Below, in pieces: positions 42,298 to 50,992 of a stretch of 64,000 nt of DNA; position 1 is the first letter of the stretch; every line of letters begins with the position of its first letter. The DNA is from JAXDMU01 sp963762435 (GTDB lineage Bacteria > Pseudomonadota > Alphaproteobacteria > ATCC43930 > CGMCC-115725): the NCBI GenBank assembly GCA_963762435.1, contig CAVXLN010000003.1, forward strand, positions 248,001 through 312,000. The letters are read 5' to 3'. The translations under genes and the position numbers were made by a program. Under the pieces are notes generated by a model. The model had not been told where the DNA came from and ran no database searches. It worked only from the letters and a program-made list of their open reading frames with translations.

Positions 42298-42421
42298 GCG
42301 CGAGTCAAGCCAAAATTGCAAACCCGTGACAAACTTAAGAGATTCGTTAATGCCGTGGATGTGGCCAAGCTCCTCCGGTCCGCATCGGGCGGCAACCGGA
42401 GGAGCGGATGGCAGCCATCTC

Positions 42422-42538
42422 TTAGTGGAAGAGATGAGCAGCACCAGTGAACTGCAAGACAACCGCGGCGGCGGTCACGAAGCAGGACAGGCAGACCAGT
42501 GCTTGCAGGGTTTCCTCGACGACATGATAGAACTTCAT
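42422..42538 (-). CDS. 38-residue membrane protein
   Basis: The short frame starts MKFYHVVEETLQALVCLSC and is followed by a hydrophobic stretch (FVTAAAVVLQFTGA) ending HLFH. An AAAGGAG lies seven bases before the ATG, a near-perfect ribosome site, which is the main reason to believe it. It has one membrane helix with two cysteines at its start. No homologue is recognised. It is divergent from the MBL hydrolase gene. Confidence 0.6.
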   Translation of the reverse strand: MKFYHVVEETLQALVCLSCFVTAAAVVLQFTGAAHLFH

Positions 42539-42700
42539 GATGGGCTCCTTTGATTGAGACGAACCCATCTCCGCAAGGCAGAGGCCAGAGGCACTATCCT
42601 TTCTTTTCAAGACATTATGTTGATATGGTGGGAGCGCATCCGTCCACTTCCGGACGGTGATGTACGAAAACGAACACATTCGGACGGGAAGGCGGACGGT

Positions 42701-43579
42701 ATGGCGGATGACGAGATCAAGTTCGAGCGCGCGCTGAAGCCGGCCTATGGCATGGCGGAGGCGCTGAGCCCGCTCATTCGGCGCGTCATCTGCAACAATC
42801 CCGGCCCCTTCACCTATACGGGCACCAACAGCTTCATCATCGGGCACGGCACGGTCGCGGTCGCGGATCCGGGGCCGGCCGATCCAGCCCATCTCGAAGC
42901 CCTCAAGACAGCACTCGGCAGCGAGACCGTCAGCCATATCCTGGTGACGCACAGCCATATCGACCATTCGCCGCTGGCAGTGGCGCTCAAGGCAGCGACC
43001 GGCGCGCCGATCCTGGGCTATGCGCCGCATTTGAAGCGCGGCGAGGGCGGCGAGATGGGCGGCGATACGAGCTTCGACCCCGACCGGCGCCTCGCCGATG
43101 GCGAGCGGGTGGCGGGGCCGGGCTGGACGCTCGAGGCGATCTTTACGCCGGGCCATGCCTCCAACCATCTCTGCTTCGCGCTCGAGGAGGAGGCGACGAT
43201 CCTCACCGGCGACCATGTGATGGGCTGGTCGACGACCGTGGTGAGCCCGCCAGACGGCGACATGGCGGCTTATATGGCCTCGCTCGACAAGCTGCGCGAC
43301 CGGCCGGAGCGGCACTACATCCCGGCCCATGGCCCCGACATTGCCGACGGGCCGAGCCTAGCCCGGGCGCAGCTCGGCCACCGCCGTCAACGCGAGGCAG
43401 CGATCCTCCGACGCTTGGGCGAAGGGCCGGCCGAAGTCCCGGCGCTGGTGGAAGCGATCTACAAGAATCTCGACAGGCGCCTGATCAGGGCCGCCGGACG
43501 ATCGGTGCTGGCGCATCTCATCAAGCTCGAGGCGGAGGGAAGGGTGGTGCGCGAGGGGGAGAGCTATCGCCTCGCGTGA
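42701..43579 (+). CDS. Metallo-beta-lactamase-fold hydrolase (LACTB2/RNase-like group)
   Basis: This 292-residue protein has the binuclear zinc motif THSHIDHSP, a distal His in FTPGHASNHLCF, Asp in ILTGDHVMGW and His in IPAHGPDI. A winged C-terminal segment (AIYKNLDRRLIRAAGRSVLAHLIKLEAEGRV) matches the LACTB2 group, whose eukaryotic member is an RNA endonuclease; bacterial members are mostly of unknown substrate. ATG 42701 is chosen since similarity starts there; the long upstream extension looks non-coding. Confidence 0.9.
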   Translation: MADDEIKFERALKPAYGMAEALSPLIRRVICNNPGPFTYTGTNSFIIGHGTVAVADPGPADPAHLEALKTALGSETVSHILVTHSHIDHSPLAVALKAATGAPILGYAPHLKRGEGGEMGGDTSFDPDRRLADGERVAGPGWTLEAIFTPGHASNHLCFALEEEATILTGDHVMGWSTTVVSPPDGDMAAYMASLDKLRDRPERHYIPAHGPDIADGPSLARAQLGHRRQREAAILRRLGEGPAEVPALVEAIYKNLDRRLIRAAGRSVLAHLIKLEAEGRVVREGESYRLA

Positions 43580-43662
43580 GAGGATTGTATGCCCGGCAGG
43601 ACGATGATACTGCACGCTTAAGGAGAGTTGCCCGTCTGTACCGTCCCTGAGAGTGCCGCACC

Positions 43663-45537
43663 TTGAACGCTATTGCTAAGCGCCTTTTGCTGACCGGCCT
43701 GTTCCTGGCCGCTGCTCTTCAGGCGTCGTTCCTGGCCCTTGCCGGCTCGCCGCCACCGATCGAGGCCTTCACACGCCTGCCCGATCTCTTTGATGCCCGG
43801 CTTTCACCGGACGGCGAGCGGTTGGCCGTGCTGATGCCGGTAGACGGCAAGAAGACGCTCGTTGTCGTCTCGGCCCGCAAGGACGGCGGGATCAAGCCGC
43901 AGATGGTGCAGGGCGGAGATTGGGATTTCAGCCTGGTCCTTTGGAAATCGAGCCACGAGCTCGTTGCGCTGCTCAGCCAGACCCGTAGGCCCAACGGCTC
44001 GCAGCCCGTGCGATATGCGGAGATGATCCGGTTCGACACCGAGACTCAGAAGGTAAGAAGGATAGTACCGGCCCGGTCCTTCAACGTCGTCGACACGATG
44101 CCGCAAGACCCGGAGAATATCCTGGTCGAAGCCGACGGCCTCAAAAAGCTCAGCCTTTATAACGATGCCATGTCGCTGGTGTCGAAAGGCCCGGGTTATG
44201 TCAATCGCTGGTATCTGGACCGGGACCACAAGCCTCGCGCCGCGGAAAGCAGCAGAGACGAGAAAACCCAGTACTACACGATCCAAGATGATGACGGTTT
44301 CACGAAGTTTCAGACAGTCGATCGAATCTCCGGCCCGCGCTTCGGGGTGATCGGCGTTGCCGACGACCCGACCCATTTGATCGTTCTATCGGACCATGGA
44401 ACCGGCTTCATCGCCGCCTATGACTACGATCCGGCGACCCAAAGCTTCGGCCGCACGCTTGCTTCCTACGAGGGCGGTGATATCGGCGGCCCGATCTACT
44501 GGGGCAACCGACCGGTCGGCTTCGTCGCGCCCGAGGTGACCTATTTCGCGCCCGACGCCGCAGCGCTCAAGAGCTTGGTCGACAAGGCCTTGCCTGACAT
44601 GCGCAATATCATCGTCAACGTCACGCCCGACCGACGCTTCGCCTTGGTCCGCTCCTCTTCCGCCGACCGGCCGACCGCGCTCTACAGGCTGACGCTAGGC
44701 GAGAAGAAGAAGCTCGACCTCATCGGCCTCGATTACCCCGAGCTTGAAGGCCGTGTTGTTGCTACCGTCAAGAAGGTGCAATACGCCGCGCGCGACGGTC
44801 AGAAAATCGAAGCAATCCTGACGATGCCGCTCGATCAGAACGGCCCACTGCCCTTCGTGGTGCTGCCGCATGGCGGCCCAACCTCGCATGATGCGGCTGT
44901 TTTCGATTACCGGGCACAATTCCTGGCGAGCCGCGGCTATGGCGTGCTGCAGCCGAATTTCCGCGGCTCCGATAGCTACGGCACGGCGTTCATGCGCGCA
45001 GGATTCGGGCAATGGGGCGGCATCATGCAAAACGATATCGATGACGGCACCAAGTGGCTCGTCGATCAGCATCTCGCCGCGGCCGGTCGAATCTGTATCG
45101 TTGGCCAGGGCTATGGCGGCTACGCCGCCCTCTATGCCGCGACATCCCGGCCGGATCTCTATCGCTGCGCCGCAGCTTTTTCGCCGGTGACCGATCTCGG
45201 CGACTTCATCCATCGGAGGGAGTATTTCGACTACAAGGACCCCGCCACCCGGACGTTCGGCAAGACCGGCACCGATCCGGACGAGGTTTCACCCACCCAC
45301 CATGCTGACAAGATCGCCATCCCGATCCTCATCGCCCATGGCGAGGAGGATTACAACGTACCGGTCGAGCAAACGCGGACAATGGAAGCGGCGATGAAAA
45401 AGGCCGGCAAGCCCGTGGAGGTCGTATATTACAAGGACGAGAACAACTTTCTGTCGCTCGCTTCAACACGCAAAGATTTCTTCAGCCGGCTCGAGGCGTT
45501 TCTCGGACGCAACATCGGCACCGCCGCAGCGAACTGA
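43663..45537 (+). CDS. S9-type peptidase homologue lacking catalytic Ser and His (pseudoenzyme)
   Basis: This 624-residue exported protein has a signal peptide, a beta-propeller (about 40-370) and an alpha/beta-hydrolase domain of the acylaminoacyl-peptidase type: LPFVVLPHGGPTSHDA, LASRGYGVLQPNFRGSDSYG, and a RICIVGQGYGGYAAL segment. In active members the last motif is GxSYGGY; here the serine is Gly483. The acid is present (HGEEDYNVP), but the EGHGF His motif reads ENNF, with Asn595 at the His position. Both losses make peptidase activity unlikely, so a binding or scaffold role is more plausible. The start is TTG 43663. An active hydrolase follows. Confidence 0.85.
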   Translation: MNAIAKRLLLTGLFLAAALQASFLALAGSPPPIEAFTRLPDLFDARLSPDGERLAVLMPVDGKKTLVVVSARKDGGIKPQMVQGGDWDFSLVLWKSSHELVALLSQTRRPNGSQPVRYAEMIRFDTETQKVRRIVPARSFNVVDTMPQDPENILVEADGLKKLSLYNDAMSLVSKGPGYVNRWYLDRDHKPRAAESSRDEKTQYYTIQDDDGFTKFQTVDRISGPRFGVIGVADDPTHLIVLSDHGTGFIAAYDYDPATQSFGRTLASYEGGDIGGPIYWGNRPVGFVAPEVTYFAPDAAALKSLVDKALPDMRNIIVNVTPDRRFALVRSSSADRPTALYRLTLGEKKKLDLIGLDYPELEGRVVATVKKVQYAARDGQKIEAILTMPLDQNGPLPFVVLPHGGPTSHDAAVFDYRAQFLASRGYGVLQPNFRGSDSYGTAFMRAGFGQWGGIMQNDIDDGTKWLVDQHLAAAGRICIVGQGYGGYAALYAATSRPDLYRCAAAFSPVTDLGDFIHRREYFDYKDPATRTFGKTGTDPDEVSPTHHADKIAIPILIAHGEEDYNVPVEQTRTMEAAMKKAGKPVEVVYYKDENNFLSLASTRKDFFSRLEAFLGRNIGTAAAN

Positions 45538-45570
45538 CGGGTTTCGCAGCACCACAACCTCAGAGGAACC

Positions 45571-46446
45571 ATGCCGCGCATCGCCGTCTTCGCCTGGCTG
45601 ACTTCGCTGGCCCTGGCGGCCCCGATCGCCCATGTCGCTGAACCGGCGTCGAGCGACAGTCGGGAACAGATGCTGGCTGTGCCGATGACCGACGGCTTCG
45701 GCCAGAAAACCGCGCTCAAGACCCGCCTTTGCCGTCCGGCCGGAGCGAGCCTGGCGCGGCTCGTCATCATCAATCACGGCTCGCCCGCCGACCCATCCGA
45801 GCGCCCGACACTGACGGTGGCCGGCTGCGACCGGGAAGCGGTGCAATGGTTCCTCACGCGCGGTTACGCCGTGGCGCTGCCCATCCGACGCGGCTATGGC
45901 GCCACCGGCGGTCCGTGGGCCGAGGCTTATGGCCCGTGCGTCTATGCCGACTACTACCGCGCCGGGCTCGAGACGGCGCGCGACATCGATGCGGCCGTGA
46001 ATTTCCTGACGGCACAGCCGGGCATCCGGCCCGACGGAGTTGTGGTGGTCGGCCAATCGGCGGGCGGCTGGGGCAGCGTCGCCTATGACAGCGTGGCCCA
46101 TCCCAAGGTGGTGGCCCTTATCGCCATGGCCGGCGGCCGCGGCGGCCATGAGAACGGGCAGCCGGGCCAGAATTGCGCGCCCGAGCGCCTCGCCGACGCC
46201 GCCGGGAAGTACGGCGCCAGTGCGACCACGCCGATGCTGTGGGTCTATACCCACAACGACACCTTCTTCCCGCCGCGCGTCGCCGAGCCGCTCTACCAGG
46301 CTTTCGCCGCGGCGGGCGGCAAGGCCGAGTTCATGCAGCCGGAAGCCTACGGCAGTGACGGCCACGGGCTGTTCTTCGGCAGGGACGGGTCGAAGATCTG
46401 GGGGCCGTTGATGGAGCGGTATCTGGCGGAACGGGACGCCCGCTGA
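45571..46446 (+). CDS. Exported alpha/beta hydrolase (dienelactone-hydrolase-like)
   Basis: This 291-residue protein has a signal peptide (MPRIAVFAWLTSLALAAPIA). The hydrolase domain has oxyanion region VIINHGSPADPSERP, nucleophile Ser163 in VGQSAGGWGS, acid in YTHNDTFFPP and His in GSDGHGLFFG, so the triad is complete. Cysteines in RLCRP, GCDREA and GPCVYAD could form disulfides. GAGGAACC precedes ATG 45571, which is 33 bases after the inactive S9 homologue; the two are probably co-transcribed. Confidence 0.87.
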   Translation: MPRIAVFAWLTSLALAAPIAHVAEPASSDSREQMLAVPMTDGFGQKTALKTRLCRPAGASLARLVIINHGSPADPSERPTLTVAGCDREAVQWFLTRGYAVALPIRRGYGATGGPWAEAYGPCVYADYYRAGLETARDIDAAVNFLTAQPGIRPDGVVVVGQSAGGWGSVAYDSVAHPKVVALIAMAGGRGGHENGQPGQNCAPERLADAAGKYGASATTPMLWVYTHNDTFFPPRVAEPLYQAFAAAGGKAEFMQPEAYGSDGHGLFFGRDGSKIWGPLMERYLAERDAR

Positions 46447-46456
46447 CGTAATCCTC

Positions 46457-47638
46457 TCAATTGACGGGAATCAGCTCCGTCCAGCCTTCGCGGATCGGGT
46501 TGACGACACCATTGGGATTGAAGGTCGGATCGCTGTTGACGACGACCGAGCTGCCGTCGGACGAGATCCAATTATGCATATACTGGTTCGAGGTCTCGAT
46601 CTTTTGCCCAGTCCGCGGATCGATGAAATCCTGGCGGTTGAGCGAATCCAGAACCTGCTGATGGGCGGCATGATCGATCGCGTCCTGCTGCGCCCGATCG
46701 GCGGCCATGGCGTGCTGCGTGCTTTGCACGAGGTTGTCGTTGAAGCGCTGCGCGTTCGCCACCATGGTGGCGGTCACCTGCCGGTAATGGTCCTGAATGG
46801 CCTGGAATTGCTTGTCGCTCGCGATGCGGTAGGCCTCGGCCGCTTGCTTGATCCGCTCCGAGATCGCTTGATCCCATTGCTGATTGACCTGCGGCGGGGG
46901 CAAGTTGCGGGCGATGACCTGGTCGAGCTCGCCCTTGGGGGCCCGCGTGACGAAGATGCCATGCGCCATGCAGGTGCGGACGGTGCGCGCCGGCCGGTGC
47001 AGCTGCGGGTAGGCCGGCTGGTTGCTGCCGATGCAGGTGACGGCCGTGCCGAGCTGCTCCTGCACCAGATGGCCATCCAGCACGTATTCGATGCGGACGC
47101 GCGCGATGTCGATGCTCTGAATCATCTGCATCGGGCCGAAATTGCTGTTGGCCGCGAGCTGCTTCTTCTGCGTATCGAGATTCTGCTGCATCGCCGGCGT
47201 CAGCGGCACGATGCCGAGGATCTGGGCCGTGGGGTGGATGTGCGGCACGGCGATGTTGAGCAGGAAACCAGCGGCGGAATCGATCGCGATCGGCGCGCAT
47301 TTGGCGCCCTGGGGGCTGGTGCCGTCGCTCGCCCACGACCATTGCGCGCCCGGCAGCTTCATGGCCGCGTCGATCCCGTCGGGGGCGACGGCCGAAAAGG
47401 ACAGGCCGTCGGCGGGAACGCTCGGGCCATAGCAGCCGCCCGGCCGCAGAATAAGGCCGACGAACTTCCAGTCGGCGGGAATGTTGAGGGTGAAGGCGTT
47501 CATGCCCAGCACGGTGTCATCGACGGTGACCGTGCGCAGCCCGCCGCCAGCCGCTGCCGCCGCGGCACAGCCAAGAAGACTGAACAAGACGGCCGAACCA
47601 TAAGACACTGCGCGGCGAGCGTTGCGGATGTGACTCAT
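46457..47638 (-). CDS. Exported protein of unknown function
   Basis: This 393-residue protein has a signal peptide (SYGSAVLFSLLGCAAAAAAGG). The first half is a beta-rich domain (LNIPADWKFVGLILRPGGCYGP, GLSFSAVAPDG) with cysteines; the second half is a long helical segment rich in Gln and Ala (ISERIKQAAEAYRIASDKQFQAIQDHYRQV), likely a coiled coil, ending in a small domain (FIDPRTGQKIETSNQYMHNW). No known family is recognised. ATG 47638 follows GGAGGATAAG. It is convergent with the hydrolase gene. Confidence 0.68.
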   Translation of the reverse strand: MSHIRNARRAVSYGSAVLFSLLGCAAAAAAGGGLRTVTVDDTVLGMNAFTLNIPADWKFVGLILRPGGCYGPSVPADGLSFSAVAPDGIDAAMKLPGAQWSWASDGTSPQGAKCAPIAIDSAAGFLLNIAVPHIHPTAQILGIVPLTPAMQQNLDTQKKQLAANSNFGPMQMIQSIDIARVRIEYVLDGHLVQEQLGTAVTCIGSNQPAYPQLHRPARTVRTCMAHGIFVTRAPKGELDQVIARNLPPPQVNQQWDQAISERIKQAAEAYRIASDKQFQAIQDHYRQVTATMVANAQRFNDNLVQSTQHAMAADRAQQDAIDHAAHQQVLDSLNRQDFIDPRTGQKIETSNQYMHNWISSDGSSVVVNSDPTFNPNGVVNPIREGWTELIPVN

Positions 47639-47664
47639 GACGTGCTTATCCTCCGTGAATACTT

Positions 47665-47955
47665 CTACCTGTCCTGATGGATCGGCGTGTCGGCGCGATC
47701 GATGGCAATCACCCAGCGCCGTATAATGACAATGAATATGGGAATATTGATAAAGCCGACGATCACGCACGCGAAATACACGTACGGAAAATATTGGCTT
47801 TCCGTATCCATGTATCTGATCGGTGCAATGAAGATCGTGAGCTCGAGCAACCCGAAGGCGACAGCGACCAGAAACTTCAGGCCGCCATGCCTCAAATGCC
47901 GGAGGCAAGCGTAGATCAGCAGTAATTCAAGAAAAAAACACAGCAGCGCCCACAT
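47665..47955 (-). CDS. Small three-helix membrane protein
   Basis: This 96-residue protein consists of three hydrophobic helices: MWALLCFFLELLLIYACL, GGLKFLVAVAFGLLELTIFIAPI and YVYFACVIVGFINIPIFIVIIRRW. ATG 47955 is preferred with GGGAAG eight bases upstream; ATG 47988 is in frame without a site. It lies just upstream of the exported protein gene at 47638 on the same strand and may share its transcript. No family is recognised. The local AT content is higher than in neighbouring genes. Confidence 0.6.
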   Translation of the reverse strand: MWALLCFFLELLLIYACLRHLRHGGLKFLVAVAFGLLELTIFIAPIRYMDTESQYFPYVYFACVIVGFINIPIFIVIIRRWVIAIDRADTPIHQDR

Positions 47956-48311
47956 GGATAATGCTTCCCGGTATCGACCTGGAGACATTCAGCGGGCGGT
48001 ACGCTGAAGGGCAAGGCTGCCCTCCCCCACATGTATCATGGCGTCGAGGACATCGGTACGGATTTCACCGACATGGCGCATCGGTCCAACGTCCGAGAAT
48101 CCAAATATAGGATATTTCTTGCGCCGATATATATCGGTTTGGCGAAAGGCTCGGGGACCCCCAAGATTACTTCTGGCTTTGCTCGCGCGCGGCGTCGTCC
48201 TGTCATAAAACCGGTTCAGGCTCTATCCTGCGCGCAGCACCTTTCCGGTCGGGGCCGACATGGCGGCATCGCTGTCATCCCCCCGAGAACCCCAGCCAAG
48301 GAGGGCGTCAC
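47956..48311. other. Intergenic region with a 14-bp palindrome
   Basis: This 356-bp gap between divergent genes contains no convincing gene. It holds a perfect palindrome CCGATATATATCGG at 48124-48137, about 175 bases before the chloroperoxidase-type gene, and an AT-rich stretch (AAATATAGGATATTT) just before it that could be promoter DNA. A 94-codon frame at 48031-48315 lacks protein-like composition. Confidence 0.5.
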
Positions 48312-49136
48312 ATGAGCACGATTACGACCAAGGACGGCACCGAGATTTTCTACAAGGATTGGGGCACGGGTCAGCCGATCGTGTTCAGCCATGGCTGGCC
48401 GCTCTCGGCGGATGATTGGGACACGCAGATGCTGTTCTTCCTCGGCAAGGGCTTTCGCGTCATCGCCCATGACCGCCGCGGCCATGGCCGTTCGACGCAG
48501 ACCGGCGGCGGCCATGACATGGATCATTATGCCGACGATCTGGCCGCCTTGACGGCCCATCTCGATCTCAAACACGCGATCCATATCGGCCATTCGACCG
48601 GCGGCGGCGAGGTCGTGCACTACATCGCGCGGCACGGCGACAGCCGGGTGGCAAAAGGCGTGATCATCAGTGCGGTGCCGCCGCTGATGGTGAAGACCGA
48701 GGCCAATCCGGGCGGGCTGGACAAGTCGGTGTTCGACGGGCTGCAGGCCCAGGTCGCGACCAACCGCGCCCAATTCTACTATGACCTGCCGGCCGGTCCG
48801 TTCTACGGCTTCAACCGGCCGGGGGCCAAAGTGTCCCAGGCCGTGATCTGGAATTGGTGGCGCCAGGGCATGATGGGCGGCGCCAAGGCGCATTATGACG
48901 GCATCGTCGCCTTCTCGCAGACCGATTTCACCGAGGATCTGAAGAAGATCAACGTGCCGGTCCTGGTGATGCATGGCGATGACGACCAGATCGTGCCCTA
49001 TGCCGATGCGGGCCCGCTCTCGGCCAAGCTGCTGAAGCACGGCACCTTGAAGACCTATAAAGGCTTCCCGCACGGCATGCCGACGACCGAGGCCGAGACC
49101 ATCAACGCCGACATCCTGGCGTTCCTGAAGAGCTGA
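48312..49136 (+). CDS. Alpha/beta hydrolase, cofactor-free haloperoxidase type
   Basis: This 274-residue enzyme belongs to the non-heme chloroperoxidase/arylesterase group. Motifs are FSHGWPLSADDWDTQM, AHDRRGHGRSTQTGGGHDM, nucleophile Ser95 in IGHSTGGGEV, acid in VMHGDDDQIVP and His in KGFPHGMPTT. Such enzymes hydrolyse esters and can make peracids that halogenate. ATG 48312 follows GGAGG. It is convergent with the encapsulin gene, only a few bases apart. Confidence 0.93.
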   Translation: MSTITTKDGTEIFYKDWGTGQPIVFSHGWPLSADDWDTQMLFFLGKGFRVIAHDRRGHGRSTQTGGGHDMDHYADDLAALTAHLDLKHAIHIGHSTGGGEVVHYIARHGDSRVAKGVIISAVPPLMVKTEANPGGLDKSVFDGLQAQVATNRAQFYYDLPAGPFYGFNRPGAKVSQAVIWNWWRQGMMGGAKAHYDGIVAFSQTDFTEDLKKINVPVLVMHGDDDQIVPYADAGPLSAKLLKHGTLKTYKGFPHGMPTTEAETINADILAFLKS

Positions 49137-49140
49137 TCGT

Positions 49141-49960
49141 TCAGGCCGGTTGGGCCGAGGCCGCGGGCGACAGTGCCACCGCGGCCTCGGCCGTCAGCAG
49201 CAGGAAGGTGAAGCTCGCCTGCAGGTAGAGTGTCACCGTGGTGTCGGTATGGCTCAAATAGCCAATCGATATGTCCTGGCCGATATGCAGGTCGAAATCC
49301 CCGCCGCGCGTGCTGAGGATGCAGGCGCCCGAAATCGCCGGCGCCCAGATGATGTCGCTGTCGATCAGGCGCTTGATGTGCGCCAGGATCGGGTAGCCTT
49401 CATCGCTGCTTTCCTGCAAGGCCGTGTAGGAATTCGGCCCCCAGAATCACGCAATAGGGGCCGTCGACGCCGACGAGGCGCAGCTGGTTCAAGGCCTGGG
49501 CAATCGCGTCGGGATATGCCCGGACATCGGCCGGCAGCGTCATGACCGGGTTGCTGGTGCCTTGCCGGATGCCCTCGATGCCGGCGGCCGCATAGCCGTC
49601 GAAGATGGCGCCGTCCTCGGCGAAGGCGATCTGGCGCGCGGCGTCCTTCACCGGCTGCCAGTCCGAATCGTTCGAGCCCCGCTCGACATCGTCGATCGCG
49701 TCGCGATCGAGCACGAACGGAACGCGCAGCTCGACCAGCGGCTTCGCTTCGCGCTGGCGCGCCAGAATGCCCGGGCCCGGAGGGTCGATCGGCTTCTGAT
49801 GGCCGGTGCCGACCGCGGCCAGCGCGCTGCCTGCCGGTCCCTCGACGTCCACGACGCGCCGTCCAGCCAGGTAGCGCTTCAGGGTCCGCGACGCCTCCTC
49901 CTCGATCTCCTCCCAGGCCTGGGCGGAGATCGGGGCCAGTTCGCGATGCAGATTGTTCAT
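49141..49960 (-). pseudogene. Encapsulin shell protein, single +1 frameshift
   Basis: Encapsulins are HK97-fold proteins that assemble into protein shells around cargo enzymes. The N-terminal frame gives MNNLHRELAPISAQAWEEIE, VDVEGPAGSALAAVGTG, LVELRVPFVLDRDAIDDV and VDGPYCVILGA. The C-terminal frame gives NSYTALQESSDEGYPIL, DSDIIWAPAISGACILSTRGGDF and GQDISIGYLSHTDTTV. The frames join if one G is removed near 49437-49440; the span is 820 bases, one more than a multiple of three. The intact protein would have about 272 residues, the normal size. ATG 49960 overlaps the DyP stop (ATGA). Confidence 0.9.
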
Positions 49961-50992
49961 AGCGATGGTTCTCCTTTGAGCGAGCCGATGCCGAGCGAGC
50001 CATCATGAAGGGGCGGATCGAGCGGTGCGGGTGACGAGCCGGCGGGCTGGTCGGCTGTTACGGCATCGAGGAATGTCGCCGTGGGCACGAAGAACAGATT
50101 GCCCGTCACGGCCGTGCTGAAATCGAGCAGCCGGTCGTAATTGCCGGGCGGGTTGCCGACGAACATGTTGACCAGCATCTGCTCGATGGTGCGCGGCGAT
50201 CGGCTGTAGCCGATGAAATAAGTGCCGAACTCGCCCCGCCCCGCCTGGCCGAACGGCATGTTGTCGCGCAGAATCTTGACCTCCCGGCCGTTCTCCACGA
50301 TCTGGGTCAAGGCGTTGTGGGCACAGCTCGGCTTGACCGCATCGTCGAGCTCGATATCGGCGAGCTTGGTGCGGCCGATGATGCGTTCCTGAGTTTCGGT
50401 CGGCAGCGCGTTCCAACCGGCGATGTCATGCAGGTATTTCTGCACGATGACATAGCTGCCGCCGGCGAAAGCAGCATCCTCCTCGCCGATCAGCGTGGCA
50501 TCGAGCGCCGGCGCCCCGCTCGGATTCTCGGTTCCATCGACGAAGCCTAAGAGGTCGCGGGCGTCGAAATAGCGGAAGCCATGCACCTCGTCCGCGGTCG
50601 AAACCGCCTCGCCCAGCCGGACCGTGATCTGTGTCGCCAGCTCGAAGCAGAGGTCCATCCGCTCGGCGCGAATATGGAACAAGAGGTCGCCCGGTGTCGC
50701 TACCGCGTGGCGCGGGCCGGCGACGATCTCGCGGAACGGATGCAGCTCGGCCGGCCGGGGCGTCCCGAACAGCCGATCCCACAGCGTCCGACCCGAATGC
50801 CATGATGCAGGAGAGGCGTTCATCGGGCTCGCGAAACCCGACCGAGCGCAGCAGGCCGGCGAGGTCGCCGCACAGGCCGCGCACGGCGGTGAGGGCCGCC
50901 GTACCCGGCTTGACCGTGACGGTCAGGAAGATCGCGGCACGGGTCAGCGGTGCCGCCACGGGCTGCGGAACGGCAGGCGATGGTAGTGTCAT
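49957..50992 (-). pseudogene. Dye-decolourising peroxidase (encapsulin cargo), single +1 frameshift
   Basis: DyP is a heme peroxidase and the classic cargo of family 1 encapsulins. The main frame has the GxxDG motif GFVDGTENPSG, the heme His region PSCAHNALTQIVENG, ILRDNMPFG and GEFGTYFIGYSRSP, and ends with the cargo-loading peptide DGSLGIGSLKGE. The first 70 residues (RAAIFLTVTVKPGTAALTAV, FREPDERLSCIMAFGSDA) are in another frame, joined at about 50790 if one G is removed before TGGGAT. The span of 1036 bases is one over a multiple of three. ATG 50992 overlaps the S46 peptidase stop (ATGA). Confidence 0.9.

Noticed and set aside
48031..48315. A 94-codon frame before the haloperoxidase-type gene
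   Set aside because: It has no ribosome site, no protein-like domain, and overlaps the next start. The segment looks like intergenic DNA.
49430..49445. Programmed frameshift in encapsulin
   Set aside because: There is no slippery run or stem at the junction, and the neighbouring DyP has a similar lesion, so a mutation or sequencing error is more likely.
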